Shown piece by piece: positions 8,884 through 17,494 of a stretch of 58,198 nucleotides of DNA (position 1 is the stretch's first letter; each line of letters begins with the position of its first letter). The notes under the pieces are model-generated. The model saw nothing but the letters and a program-made list of their open reading frames with translations. It was not told where the DNA came from and did no database searches. Origin of the DNA: an uncultured Planctomycetaceae bacterium (lineage in GTDB: Bacteria; Planctomycetota; Planctomycetia; Planctomycetales; Planctomycetaceae). The position numbers were made by a program, and so were the translations under genes. The DNA lies in assembly GCA_903871805.1 (NCBI GenBank), contig CAIQIE010000358.1, positions 1 to 58,198 on the forward strand. Reading direction: 5' to 3'.

Positions 8884-9739
8884 AGAGCTTGCCAGGATTT
8901 CGCGGCTGGAGCTGCGAGCACGGCAGGTTGTCGAAGGTTTCGTCTCGGGGCTGCATCGCAGTCCATACTTCGGACAGTCTATGGAATTTGCCCAGCACCG
9001 CGAATACGTTGCCGGTGATGACCTGCGCCGTATCGACTGGAAACTCTGGTCGCGTTCTGATCGCTACTATCTGAAACAATTCGAAGAGGACACCAACGTC
9101 CGTGTCGTGCTGGTTGTCGATGGCAGTGAATCAATGCAGTTTGGCACGGGACCGCTCAACAAATTTGAATACGCCAGAACCGTGGCAGCCGCCATCAGCA
9201 TGCTGATTCTGAAACAGCATGATTCCGTGGGGCTGAGCATTTTTGATTCGGTCATCCGCAGCCAGATCCCGGCCAGCAGCCGAAACAACCATCTGCAGGC
9301 AATCCTCGCAGGACTGGAAGTTCAGACGGCCGGCGGAAAAACCGATATTCTCGGTGTTCTGCGCAAAGTGAATGAATCACTGACCCGTAGAAGTATCGTG
9401 GTGTTGCTGTCGGACATGTTTTGTGCCAGAGAAGACCTTTTCAAAGGTCTGCAGTTACTACGACAACGAAAACACGAAGTCATCGCACTGCACGTGATGG
9501 ACGACGAAGAATTGGAATTTCGATATTCCGGAACCATGCAATTTGAAGGTTTGGAGAAGGCCGGCAAGCTGACCTGTGACCCCGCCGCACTGCGCGCCGG
9601 TTATCTGAAAGCCCTGGAAAGTTTTCTGGACGTGATCCGTCGCCGTTGTGCCGGCAGCGGAATTGACTATCGGCTGATTCGCACATCGGAAAATCTTGAC
9701 GCTGCTCTCGCCCAGGTCCTGATCCAGCGGATGAAATAA
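8849..9739 (+). CDS. DUF58 domain protein with von Willebrand A-like fold
   Basis: The 296-residue protein opens with GTG at 8849, inside the end of moxR; this start gives the conserved N-terminus [18 protein letters not shown]. The family signature [14 protein letters not shown] follows at about residue 56, then a vWA-like domain with a MIDAS-type DGSES motif (DxSxS) and a threonine/aspartate-containing TDILGVL segment. DUF58 proteins are obligate companions of MoxR ATPases and are thought to be their clients, possibly in envelope or stress functions. There is no transmembrane segment, so it should be cytoplasmic. No gene of the cluster continues downstream. Confidence 0.9.
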   Translation: MTQPLERSLRPEELARISRLELRARQVVEGFVSGLHRSPYFGQSMEFAQHREYVAGDDLRRIDWKLWSRSDRYYLKQFEEDTNVRVVLVVDGSESMQFGTGPLNKFEYARTVAAAISMLILKQHDSVGLSIFDSVIRSQIPASSRNNHLQAILAGLEVQTAGGKTDILGVLRKVNESLTRRSIVVLLSDMFCAREDLFKGLQLLRQRKHEVIALHVMDDEELEFRYSGTMQFEGLEKAGKLTCDPAALRAGYLKALESFLDVIRRRCAGSGIDYRLIRTSENLDAALAQVLIQRMK

Positions 9740-10502
9740 TCAGGCTGGAGCCCGGTGGTGCTGATAAGGAGAAATCAGCGCAGTCATATTCTCCGTGCCT
9801 GCGGTATTGGAGTGATACCGCCAGTCGGGTCCAGACGGCCTGGATGACAATCGCCGCTGAGTTGCAGGAAGAATCAAAAGCGGGTCGTTGGACGGCAATG
9901 CCGTAAGCCAAAAACAAAGCGAATCTGGCACCATCACCCAAAATTTTAAGCGGTCAGGCGCGAGGCTCAAATTCGCGTGTAAAAGTCGGATTTCGGAGTC
10001 TGGATTTAAATCCGCGAGGCAATGCCATCAACCGGACTTGTGGTGTCATCGCAGCAGCCACCACCGGAGCAAAAGAACAGCCAGTGTCGCTTATTCAGGT
10101 GTGACCAAAGTTGCTTTGTGGCAGTGATCTCCGATGGTGCTCGGGTGACGTTGTGCGCCTGACTGCTTCCTGGGCATGGTAGTAGGAACGCAGGACAAAC
10201 GAGTTTCATTTCCTGCAGGGATTCCATTAGCGGGGGTTCACTGACTGCTGAAAGTCGATTGTTATCCCGAGGCGGACGTGGGCGCGATCAGTGGTCCCGG
10301 CAATTAGATCAATCCCGCCTGCCCGGGAATGAAATGACTACGGGTTGTACAATCAGTCGCAGTTCTTAAAAGTGCATTGGTATGTGAATAAATCACACAA
10401 AAATCCAATTTTTGATGATTATTGTTTTGAATTTCTGAATTAAGCGAGATAAAAACACGCTTGTTGGTTCTTGGATTGTTTTGCGCAGGGTGTGGTGCAG
10501 AC
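9740..10502. other. Gene-free stretch, AT-rich toward its end
   Basis: About 760 bases without a supported gene. The last 120 bases (about 10380-10460) are much richer in A and T than the surroundings (runs such as aaaaatccaatttttgatg), which may hold the promoter of the following RloA/RloB module or mark a junction of acquired DNA. No attachment site or tRNA was recognised. Confidence 0.45.
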
Positions 10503-11894
10503 ATGCTTGTTTCGTTTTCTGTCAGCAATTTCAGATCCTTTGACGAAGAGGTGACACTTAACATGGTGGCCAGCAACAAGCTGACCGACCATTTGCACCA
10601 TCGTATTCCCATTGCCGACACAGGTCAGAACCTTGTGCGATCGGCTGTTCTCTATGGGGCCAATGGTTCTGGTAAATCGAACCTGATCAAAGCGATGGCA
10701 TTTGCACAGCGAATGATTTCCGGACAGCAGTCTGATCGACTCTCCGGTGCGGATGTCTTTCGCTTTCGGCGATCCTCGATATCAGAGCCATCCTCATTTG
10801 AGTTTCGATTTCTGTTGGACCAGAAAGTCTTTGCCTATGGATTTGATCTGGTAAAGTACCAGATCAGCTCGGAATGGCTGACCCTGGTCAAAGGAGATGA
10901 CGACTCAGTCATTTTCGAACGAGATGCCGAAGGGGCGGTTGTTGTTGGGCCGGCAGCAAGAAAGGGGCTTGGCGATGATCGGATGCTGGCGTCCACTCTG
11001 GACGTACTGGCAAAACTGTCCATAAGGCCACATCAGCTGTTCCTGAACCTGCTGGGTTCGTTTCCCGACGCTACCATCGGAGAGACCCTTACGTCGATTA
11101 TTCAGTGGCTGACCAGGGATCTGTCGATCCTTGATTCAGCTCCGCGAGCCTGTGACATTTATGACCGACTGGATCAGGATGCACTCTTCAGAGGATTTGC
11201 GGAACAGTTTCTGAATCGAGTGGACACAGGGATTGGAAAACTGACTTTTGAAAAGACGCGCCGGGAAAGTCGTGACCAGAGACGCGATGTCTACAAAGTG
11301 GCCGAAGACAGTTTCGAATATATGTACAGCGACGCTGGGTTTTCTGGTGATACCGACGAGATACCCGATCCGGACGATCCAACAAAAGTGATTGTGCGGC
11401 GGCTTCTGGCAAACCACGACGTTGCCGGCAAATCATTTTCCCTGCCATTCAGCGAGGAATCTCATGGAGCACAGCAGCTGTTGAACTACCTGCCGATTCT
11501 TTCGGCGGCAAGCGGGCGCGGTACCGTCATTGTGATTGACGAGTTTGATCGAAATCTGCACCCTTTGCTTTGCGAAGAATTTATCCGATTTTTCAGTGAG
11601 CACCCTCAGTGTGTCGGTACCCAGCTGATTGTCACGACACACGAGGTTCAATTACTGAGTCAGGATTTGCTTCGTCGCGACGAGTATTGGTTTATGGAAA
11701 AAGATCGGACACAGCAAAGCCGTCTGGTATCACTGTCAGATTTCAACGTCCGCAATGATCTTCAGGTTCGTAAAGGTTATCTTCAGGGCCGTTTTGGTGC
11801 GATCCCTGTCATTGGAAATACCGATGAACTTGACCGACTGACCAGCTACCAAACCGGAGTAAACAACGATGCCACGCAGGAAACGATCCCTTGA
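10503..11894 (+). CDS. RloA/AbiLi-like ATPase of a two-gene anti-phage module
   Basis: I choose ATG 10503, because MLVSFSVSNFRSFDEEV is the usual beginning of this ABC-type AAA family; the frame is open 14 codons further upstream. The 463-residue protein has Walker A in YGANGSGKSN (about 51-60), a signature-like FSEESHGAQQLLNYLPIL and Walker B with downstream His in VIVIDEFDRNLHP (about 342-354), and an ATPase D-loop/H-loop region TTHEVQLLS. This is the AAA_15/AAA_21 architecture of RloA and of lactococcal AbiLi. No nuclease domain is fused. The stop lies 26 bases inside the next gene, rloB-like, so the pair is coupled. The pair is known as AbiL in defence catalogues; the mechanism is not established. 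Confidence 0.85.
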   Translation: MLVSFSVSNFRSFDEEVTLNMVASNKLTDHLHHRIPIADTGQNLVRSAVLYGANGSGKSNLIKAMAFAQRMISGQQSDRLSGADVFRFRRSSISEPSSFEFRFLLDQKVFAYGFDLVKYQISSEWLTLVKGDDDSVIFERDAEGAVVVGPAARKGLGDDRMLASTLDVLAKLSIRPHQLFLNLLGSFPDATIGETLTSIIQWLTRDLSILDSAPRACDIYDRLDQDALFRGFAEQFLNRVDTGIGKLTFEKTRRESRDQRRDVYKVAEDSFEYMYSDAGFSGDTDEIPDPDDPTKVIVRRLLANHDVAGKSFSLPFSEESHGAQQLLNYLPILSAASGRGTVIVIDEFDRNLHPLLCEEFIRFFSEHPQCVGTQLIVTTHEVQLLSQDLLRRDEYWFMEKDRTQQSRLVSLSDFNVRNDLQVRKGYLQGRFGAIPVIGNTDELDRLTSYQTGVNNDATQETIP

Positions 11895-12507
11895 TCGGGA
11901 CGGTGGTGTGATACGGGACGCCAGTCTGGTCATCATTGCCAGTGAAGACACGCACGCTGTCAAGCAGTACTTTAGTCGCTTTCGTACTCGGCGAGTTGAA
12001 TTCAGAGTTCTCGAGACGCAGGATTGTCGCTCGTCACCGAGGGACGTGATGTTGCGGATCGATAAGTACCTTGCTGAAGAAGTTACGGTAGACGGCGACC
12101 AGTTCTGGATCTGCATCGACAGCGATCACTGGATGGAAGCCAATCACATTGACAATCTGGTCCAGGTATTGCGAGAGTGTCGTCAGAAACAGTACAAGGT
12201 TGCCGTCAGTAATCCCTGTTTTGAACTCTGGTTACTCCTGCATTTCGACAATTTTTCTGCGGATCAGGCGTCCTGCTGCTGCGAAACTGTCGAGAAAAAG
12301 CTCCGTTCGGTTGTCGGATCCTACCGAAAGGATCAGGTCACCGCGCTGCCACTGTCAGTTGATTCCGTCTATTTGGCGATCGAAAGAGCATCCCGGCTGG
12401 ACCGTGACGAACAATTATTGCCAGCCAGTCCGGCGACACGGGTCCATCGACTTTTGCAGGTGCTGCTGCAGCGTGAGTCCATCGATCTTCACTCATCAAC
12501 ACGATGA
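11869..12507 (+). CDS. RloB/AbiLii-like protein, partner of the ATPase
   Basis: The 212-residue protein begins MPRRKRSLDRDGGVIRD, the basic lead seen in RloB proteins, at an ATG inside the end of the ATPase gene. Conserved parts follow: LVIIASEDTHAVKQYF (usually ...EGxxTExxYF), the acidic FWICIDSDHW, and SNPCFELWLLLHF (114-126), the family's most characteristic motif. The acidic Glu/Asp-rich layout suggests a Toprim-like nucleic acid enzyme, but this is inference. It acts with the upstream ATPase, probably in abortive infection. The first motif has ASED where most relatives have CEG-type residues, so activity should not be assumed. Confidence 0.85.
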   Translation: MPRRKRSLDRDGGVIRDASLVIIASEDTHAVKQYFSRFRTRRVEFRVLETQDCRSSPRDVMLRIDKYLAEEVTVDGDQFWICIDSDHWMEANHIDNLVQVLRECRQKQYKVAVSNPCFELWLLLHFDNFSADQASCCCETVEKKLRSVVGSYRKDQVTALPLSVDSVYLAIERASRLDRDEQLLPASPATRVHRLLQVLLQRESIDLHSSTR

Positions 12508-12670
12508 CCCACCATTGGTGCGTCTGATCTCGGCGTGCCAGCTTGTTTGCTGGATGTGGCCAACATGCAGGAATGTACACTGCATGGCGGTTTCATCGGC
12601 TGAATGCAACTATTCTACCTGAGAAAAATGGCGATCTGGTGCTTTGCATCGTTCCGGCATCAGCCAGGTT

Positions 12671-13843
12671 CTATGGTGTCAGAATGATCCGGCCATCAAG
12701 GACCTTGACGGACTGGAAGTGGCTGCCGAAGAGTTGCGGGAAGAACTTGCTGCCGGGGAGTTTTTCTGCGGCCTGATCCAGGGGAATCAGGGTCTTCAGA
12801 TGTTTCTGAACATTTGGCGAATTCTCGCCTGGGATTTCAATGATGATCTTGTTGGCACGGAAGGATTCAATCACTGATCCCAGAGTGGCTCGTTCGGCTT
12901 TCAGCTGAAAAAGTCGGGTCCGCAGTGAATCCGTGGCTGGTTTTTTATCATCGGGATTTTCTACCGCCGTTTTATTTAACAGTTGACGGAATTCCGCGTG
13001 CGTTCTGAGATCGGCTGTGAAGGTGGCCGACGACGTAGTCCAGCGGACAGCTACATCAGGAGACCGTTTTTGCCACTCTGCCATCAGCACAGGTTTCTGG
13101 CGGCCTGTCAGTACGTGCCGATATTCCAATGGTTTGGCTTTACTGATTGGAGTAACGGTAATGGTTGCAGACTTCGAGTCTGCAGCGGCGTACAGGTCGA
13201 ACTGGATCAGGATCAGGGCGGACAATTCCAGAAAGGTCATGCGAGGCAGTTGTGCGGCGTTCCACACGTCGTGGGGAATGGCTTCGGGATTTTGGATAAT
13301 AACGCCACATTCCTTAGCGGCATTTGTCAGAATGGTGCGAGGTTCTGCCAGTTGTTCCCAATGGGTGGTCGTGGGCTGTGTGGATTTGCGTCCTGTGGCC
13401 GGAGGCAGTTGTTTCCATGCGGACTGCTGTGATTCGCAAAGGTCCAGTAGAATGGGAAGGAGATTCACAGAGGATGTCGGCCCAAGGATGACATAGTTGT
13501 CAGTGGGCACCGCCTGGCAGTCGGGGATAGCCGAGGCGATTTGTTGCAGGACGGTCAATCTTGTCACAAATCCTGTGTCTACAGTGACGGTAAAACGTGG
13601 ATCCAGTCTACGGTCACGAATGATGGCAATACCGGACTGCGTTTGCATGTCTGTCAATTGATCGCGCAGCGGCACCTTGCGAGCGGACCAGCTGATCGTC
13701 GCAGCGAGAGCCTCCTGAAGTCGTTTGTCGGACAGTGGTGCCCTGGCGTCATCGGCGCAGAGAGCGGCACACACAGCGACGGTGAGCAACATCGCAGGTA
13801 AAAGAGTGGCGGACCGGCAGATTCTGAACGACAGGGTCATCAC
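12671..13843 (-). CDS. Secreted protein with three STN-like repeats, function unknown
   Basis: The 390-residue product has a signal peptide (CRSATLLPAMLLTVAVCAALCADD region). Three segments of similar pattern can be read: PLRDQLTDMQTQSGIAIIRD...DNYVILGP (about 58-125), an ILTNAAKECGVIIQNPEAIP...SATITVTPI segment (about 170-240) and TLGSVIESFRANKIIIEIPG...VLDGRIILTP (about 315-390). Each resembles the short beta-alpha-beta STN/secretin N-domain, in which a helix 'xxLxxLaxxxGxxii' precedes a strand and an 'xxxxLxxiL' helix. No secretin pore domain follows. It could be a periplasmic binding or scaffolding protein. It is convergent with the RloB-like gene and has no operon partner. Confidence 0.6.
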   Translation of the reverse strand: MMTLSFRICRSATLLPAMLLTVAVCAALCADDARAPLSDKRLQEALAATISWSARKVPLRDQLTDMQTQSGIAIIRDRRLDPRFTVTVDTGFVTRLTVLQQIASAIPDCQAVPTDNYVILGPTSSVNLLPILLDLCESQQSAWKQLPPATGRKSTQPTTTHWEQLAEPRTILTNAAKECGVIIQNPEAIPHDVWNAAQLPRMTFLELSALILIQFDLYAAADSKSATITVTPISKAKPLEYRHVLTGRQKPVLMAEWQKRSPDVAVRWTTSSATFTADLRTHAEFRQLLNKTAVENPDDKKPATDSLRTRLFQLKAERATLGSVIESFRANKIIIEIPGENSPNVQKHLKTLIPLDQAAEKLPGSKFFPQLFGSHFQSVKVLDGRIILTP

Positions 13844-14026
13844 GGAATTGTGTCCATGTTATGAAAAAATAGAAGAGACCATACTCAAAACTGTTCCGAT
13901 GGGCTCTTAAAATGGGGCAAACCCGGATTATCGCAGACGGAACGTCAACTTTTGTTAGAGACACTGGCAGACAGAGTGTAAGATTCTCGGAGTATTTTCT
14001 GAATTGGAATCGGCGAAAGACGGCCC

Positions 14027-16108
14027 ATGAAGCGGACTCACGCAGTCGGAATCGACCTGGGAACGACATATTCCTGCATTGCATGGCTGAATGAGCATGG
14101 CCAGCCGGTGACCATTCCCAACCAGGAGGGCGAACTTTCGACTCCGTCTGTCGTGTTTTTCGACGGGATTCAGCCCATTGTCGGCACGGAAGCTTTGCGA
14201 AACGCGATCGCTTCACCGGATCGTGTTGTGCAGCATGCCAAGCGGTTTATGGGGGATTCCAGCAAGTACTGGAAAGTTGGCGACAATCGCTATAACCCCG
14301 TGCATATTTCGGGAATGATCCTTCGCAAGCTTATTGCAGCGGCTCAGGATCAGATTGGGGAAATTCGCGAAGCCGTGATCACCGTACCGGCTCAGTTTGG
14401 TGACGCCCAGCGTCATGCGACAATACTGGCAGGTCACGCCGCGGGACTCGAGCGAATTGAAATGATCAACGAGCCGGTTGCGGCGGCGCTGTGTCATGTT
14501 CTGGGGCAGGAAGGACTGGCCTTTACGGAACTGGCCGTCGCGCAGCAGATTCTGGTGTTTGATCTGGGAGGTGGAACGCTGGACCTGGCGATTGTAAAGT
14601 ATCAGACGGATGACGTTCGAGTAATTGCGTCGGATGGTGATTTGGAACTGGGAGGGCTGGACTGGACACAAATTCTTGTCGACATTGCGGCTGAACGTTT
14701 TGTGTCTGAGTTTGGGCAGGACCCGCGGGAGAATCTGGAGAGTCTTCAGTTTCTGACGCTGGAAGCAGAGCAGGCGAAACGCAGTTTATCGGTGCGGTCG
14801 CGAGCGGCCGTGACCGTGCGTCACGGGAATCGACTCAAAACATATCAGATTGATCAATTAGAATTTGAAACAGCAGCCGCAACTCTTCTTCGCCGTTGTG
14901 AAGAGATCACCAAACGGATTTTGAAAGAAAATAAGCTTGGCTGGGCACGAGTGGACACGGTACTGACGACGGGTGGAGCGTCGCGGATGCCGATGGTTCG
15001 CGAGCTGTTGAAGGGATTAAGCGGGCGAACGCTGAACACCACTTTGTCTCCGGATCAGTCAATTGCCCAGGGAGCCGCGTACTATGCCGGCATGCTGATT
15101 TCCAATCGGCAGTATGTTCAGTCGGTCTTCAACAGCCGGGCGTCTGAACGTTTGTCGCGTGTGAAACAGCATAGTGTGAATGCCAGATCGCTGGGGATCC
15201 TGATTCGCGACGAAGAAAGCGGTCAGCGGGTTCCGTATTATCTGATTCCGGCAAATACTCCTTTGCCAGTCTCAACAACACATGTCTTTGGCACCGTGGT
15301 GCCAGGGCAGACACGAGTGCACGTGCGAATAGTTGAGAGTGGAGCCGGGATGGACAGGCCGCCGACAGTGCTTGGCAACTGCATGATTACTCAGCTGCCC
15401 CCGAACCTGCCGGAGGGTTCTGAAATTGAAGTGACGATCAGTTATGATCGTCAGGCCCGGGTTCACGTGACGGCCTGCGAACCGAACAGTCGATGTCGTG
15501 CTGAAGTAGAGCTGGTGCGGCAGGAAAATGTGAGTCAGGTCATTGAGCAGGTCCCGGATACTGATCGGGAGGCAGGACGTGGAGACGTGGGATTGCACCA
15601 GATTGCTCGTGCCGCGAGTCGCCTGGATCCTGCAAAACCGGCACCCCTCTCAGCGAAGCCTGCACCTCCGTCAGCGAAGTCAGCACCGCCAGCGACTGGC
15701 AATGTGTCGGCCTCTGCTGGCAGGGTTGACTTATCGAAACAAAAGCCGGTGAAAGCCAGTGTTAGTGACGACACCGGAGTAGAAGCCTTAAGAGTATTGT
15801 CGGGATTGAGAGAAGCGAGTGAAAAGGACCTGCTGAACGAAGACAGCGACAAGCCTGTCATGTTGTGCAATGAGTGTGGGGCGGAACTTGGCCCCGGGGC
15901 CGTTTGTAGGGGATGTGGAGCCCGGCCGGCAGGTCACCAGAACGTGTCATCGGGGGCTGGAGTGGGACGGCAAAAATCTGGCCAGGGGAAGCCGCGGCCC
16001 AAAGCGGCGCGTCCACCAGCGTCAGCCGGAAAGGCAAAAATCGAAAAGAATCCGGACCCCAATGAAGTTGAATTCTGGGACCTGCTCAGGGATGTTGAAG
16101 GTCTGTGA
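14027..16108 (+). CDS. Hsp70-family (DnaK-like) protein with C-terminal zinc ribbon
   Basis: The 693-residue protein has a complete Hsp70 nucleotide-binding domain: GIDLGTTYSCIAW (phosphate 1), VFDLGGGTLDLAIV (phosphate 2) and VLTTGGASRMPMVRELL (adenosine motif). A beta-rich substrate-binding region follows to about residue 500. The C-terminus differs from DnaK: there is no helical lid with an EEVD-like end, but a Pro/Ala/Lys-rich linker (about 530-580), a zinc ribbon CNEC...CRGC (Cys614, 617, 627, 630) and a second basic Pro/Ala linker ending in EFWDLLRDVEGL. It is therefore a specialised Hsp70, not the housekeeping DnaK; no dnaJ or grpE lies nearby. The BNR gene follows after 42 bases and may be co-transcribed. 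Confidence 0.88.
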   Translation: MKRTHAVGIDLGTTYSCIAWLNEHGQPVTIPNQEGELSTPSVVFFDGIQPIVGTEALRNAIASPDRVVQHAKRFMGDSSKYWKVGDNRYNPVHISGMILRKLIAAAQDQIGEIREAVITVPAQFGDAQRHATILAGHAAGLERIEMINEPVAAALCHVLGQEGLAFTELAVAQQILVFDLGGGTLDLAIVKYQTDDVRVIASDGDLELGGLDWTQILVDIAAERFVSEFGQDPRENLESLQFLTLEAEQAKRSLSVRSRAAVTVRHGNRLKTYQIDQLEFETAAATLLRRCEEITKRILKENKLGWARVDTVLTTGGASRMPMVRELLKGLSGRTLNTTLSPDQSIAQGAAYYAGMLISNRQYVQSVFNSRASERLSRVKQHSVNARSLGILIRDEESGQRVPYYLIPANTPLPVSTTHVFGTVVPGQTRVHVRIVESGAGMDRPPTVLGNCMITQLPPNLPEGSEIEVTISYDRQARVHVTACEPNSRCRAEVELVRQENVSQVIEQVPDTDREAGRGDVGLHQIARAASRLDPAKPAPLSAKPAPPSAKSAPPATGNVSASAGRVDLSKQKPVKASVSDDTGVEALRVLSGLREASEKDLLNEDSDKPVMLCNECGAELGPGAVCRGCGARPAGHQNVSSGAGVGRQKSGQGKPRPKAARPPASAGKAKIEKNPDPNEVEFWDLLRDVEGL

Positions 16109-16150
16109 GTTGGGCAGAGACACAGGGCATGGCGACGGGAGCACAGAGGG

Positions 16151-17461
16151 ATGGCCACGGTGATTATCTTTTGTTGTCTGCCTTGGCTGGTATTGACGGG
16201 CAGTGCAGAAGTGAAAGGCCAGCAGATCAGCGAGATTGGTCTCGGATGGGCTCGTACCAAAGTCAATGCTGTGATTTTTCGGCGGAACGCTGTTTGTAGT
16301 TCTGGCCAGCGTCAGATTGCCGCGTTTTATGACGAATCGGGGCAGGTGATTCTGGCGGAGCGACGACATGGGGACACGCAGTGGAAGTTAGTGCCGACGG
16401 GCCTTCAGGGGCATCCCCATGATGCGCATAATGTCATCAGTCTGGCGTTTGATGGTCGAGGTCATTTGCATCTGGCCTGGGATCATCACGGGCATCCATT
16501 GAAGTACTGTCGCACGGTCGAGGCCGGAAGTCTGACGCTGCATCCGGCGGAAGTCATGGTAGGGCGGAACGAAGAGCGGATCACGTACCCGGAATTTTAT
16601 CAGCTTCCGGACGGAGATCTGTTGTTTTTCTATCGGGACGGGGGATCGGGGAACGGCAATCTGGTTCTGAATCGCTATCGGCATCAGACGGGGCGGTGGG
16701 AGCGTTTGCACGACAACCTGATCGACGGTGAGGGCCAGCGAAATGCATACTGGCAGGTGCATGTGGGAGCTCGTGGCGTCATTCATCTGTCCTGGGTTTG
16801 GAGAGAGACGGCGAATGTCGTTACCAATCATGACATTGCGTACGCGAAGTCTGACGACGGTGGTATGACCTGGAAGAAGACGACGGGTGAGCTGTATCGG
16901 GGACCGCTGACAGAGTCGAGAGCGGAGTATGCAATTCGGATACCGATGAACAGTGAGCTGGCCAATCAGACGAGTATGGCGGAGGATCATCAGGGAAATC
17001 CCTGTATTGCCAATTTCTGGCGAGATACGCCAGAGAGCGTTCCTCAGTATCGTCTGGTTTACCATGACGGAACTCGCTGGAAGACACAGCAGGTGGGTAC
17101 CCGAACCCTGAATTTCTTTCGCAGTGGCGGCGGCACGAAACGTCCACCGGTATCTCGACCATTGATTCTGCTGCGATCGCGACAGGAGCAGACCGGAGCC
17201 GTGATGTTATTCCGGGATCAGGAACGTGGGGGCGGTATTACAGCGGCTGTCAGTGAGGATCTTTCCGGAAACGTGTGGCATTTTGTGCCGTTGACGGCGC
17301 AGAGTGTCGGTCAGGCCGATCCCATGATTGATCCATCAGTCTGGGCTGGTCGAGGTCAGGTACACCTGTTAAGTCAGAAAACCGGGCAGGGTGATGGAGA
17401 AACACAGGAAGACATCGAGCCCCAGCCCCTGCAGCTGATTGAGTGGTCGCCGGATTGGTAA
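16151..17461 (+). CDS. Secreted BNR-repeat (sialidase-like fold) protein
   Basis: The 436-residue protein starts with a signal peptide (MATVIIFCCLPWLVLTGSAE). The body holds Asp-box/BNR-like pieces, including SDDGGMTWKKTTGELY, HLAWDHHGHPLKYCRTVE, YPEFYQLPDGDLLFFYRDGG and RLVYHDGTRWKTQQVG, arranged like the BNR_4 family common in planctomycetes. These are six-bladed beta-propellers that bind or act on sugars, often found among polysaccharide-degradation genes, but the sialidase catalytic residues cannot be confirmed here. It lies 42 bases downstream of the Hsp70 gene on the same strand and is convergent with abgT. Confidence 0.75.
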   Translation: MATVIIFCCLPWLVLTGSAEVKGQQISEIGLGWARTKVNAVIFRRNAVCSSGQRQIAAFYDESGQVILAERRHGDTQWKLVPTGLQGHPHDAHNVISLAFDGRGHLHLAWDHHGHPLKYCRTVEAGSLTLHPAEVMVGRNEERITYPEFYQLPDGDLLFFYRDGGSGNGNLVLNRYRHQTGRWERLHDNLIDGEGQRNAYWQVHVGARGVIHLSWVWRETANVVTNHDIAYAKSDDGGMTWKKTTGELYRGPLTESRAEYAIRIPMNSELANQTSMAEDHQGNPCIANFWRDTPESVPQYRLVYHDGTRWKTQQVGTRTLNFFRSGGGTKRPPVSRPLILLRSRQEQTGAVMLFRDQERGGGITAAVSEDLSGNVWHFVPLTAQSVGQADPMIDPSVWAGRGQVHLLSQKTGQGDGETQEDIEPQPLQLIEWSPDW

Positions 17462-17494
17462 ACCACCTTGTCGCGGGCACCAGCGATAGTGATG

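Noticed and set aside
9740..10502. Prophage or transposon remnant before RloA
   Set aside because: AT richness is visible, but no integrase, tRNA or direct repeats are seen.
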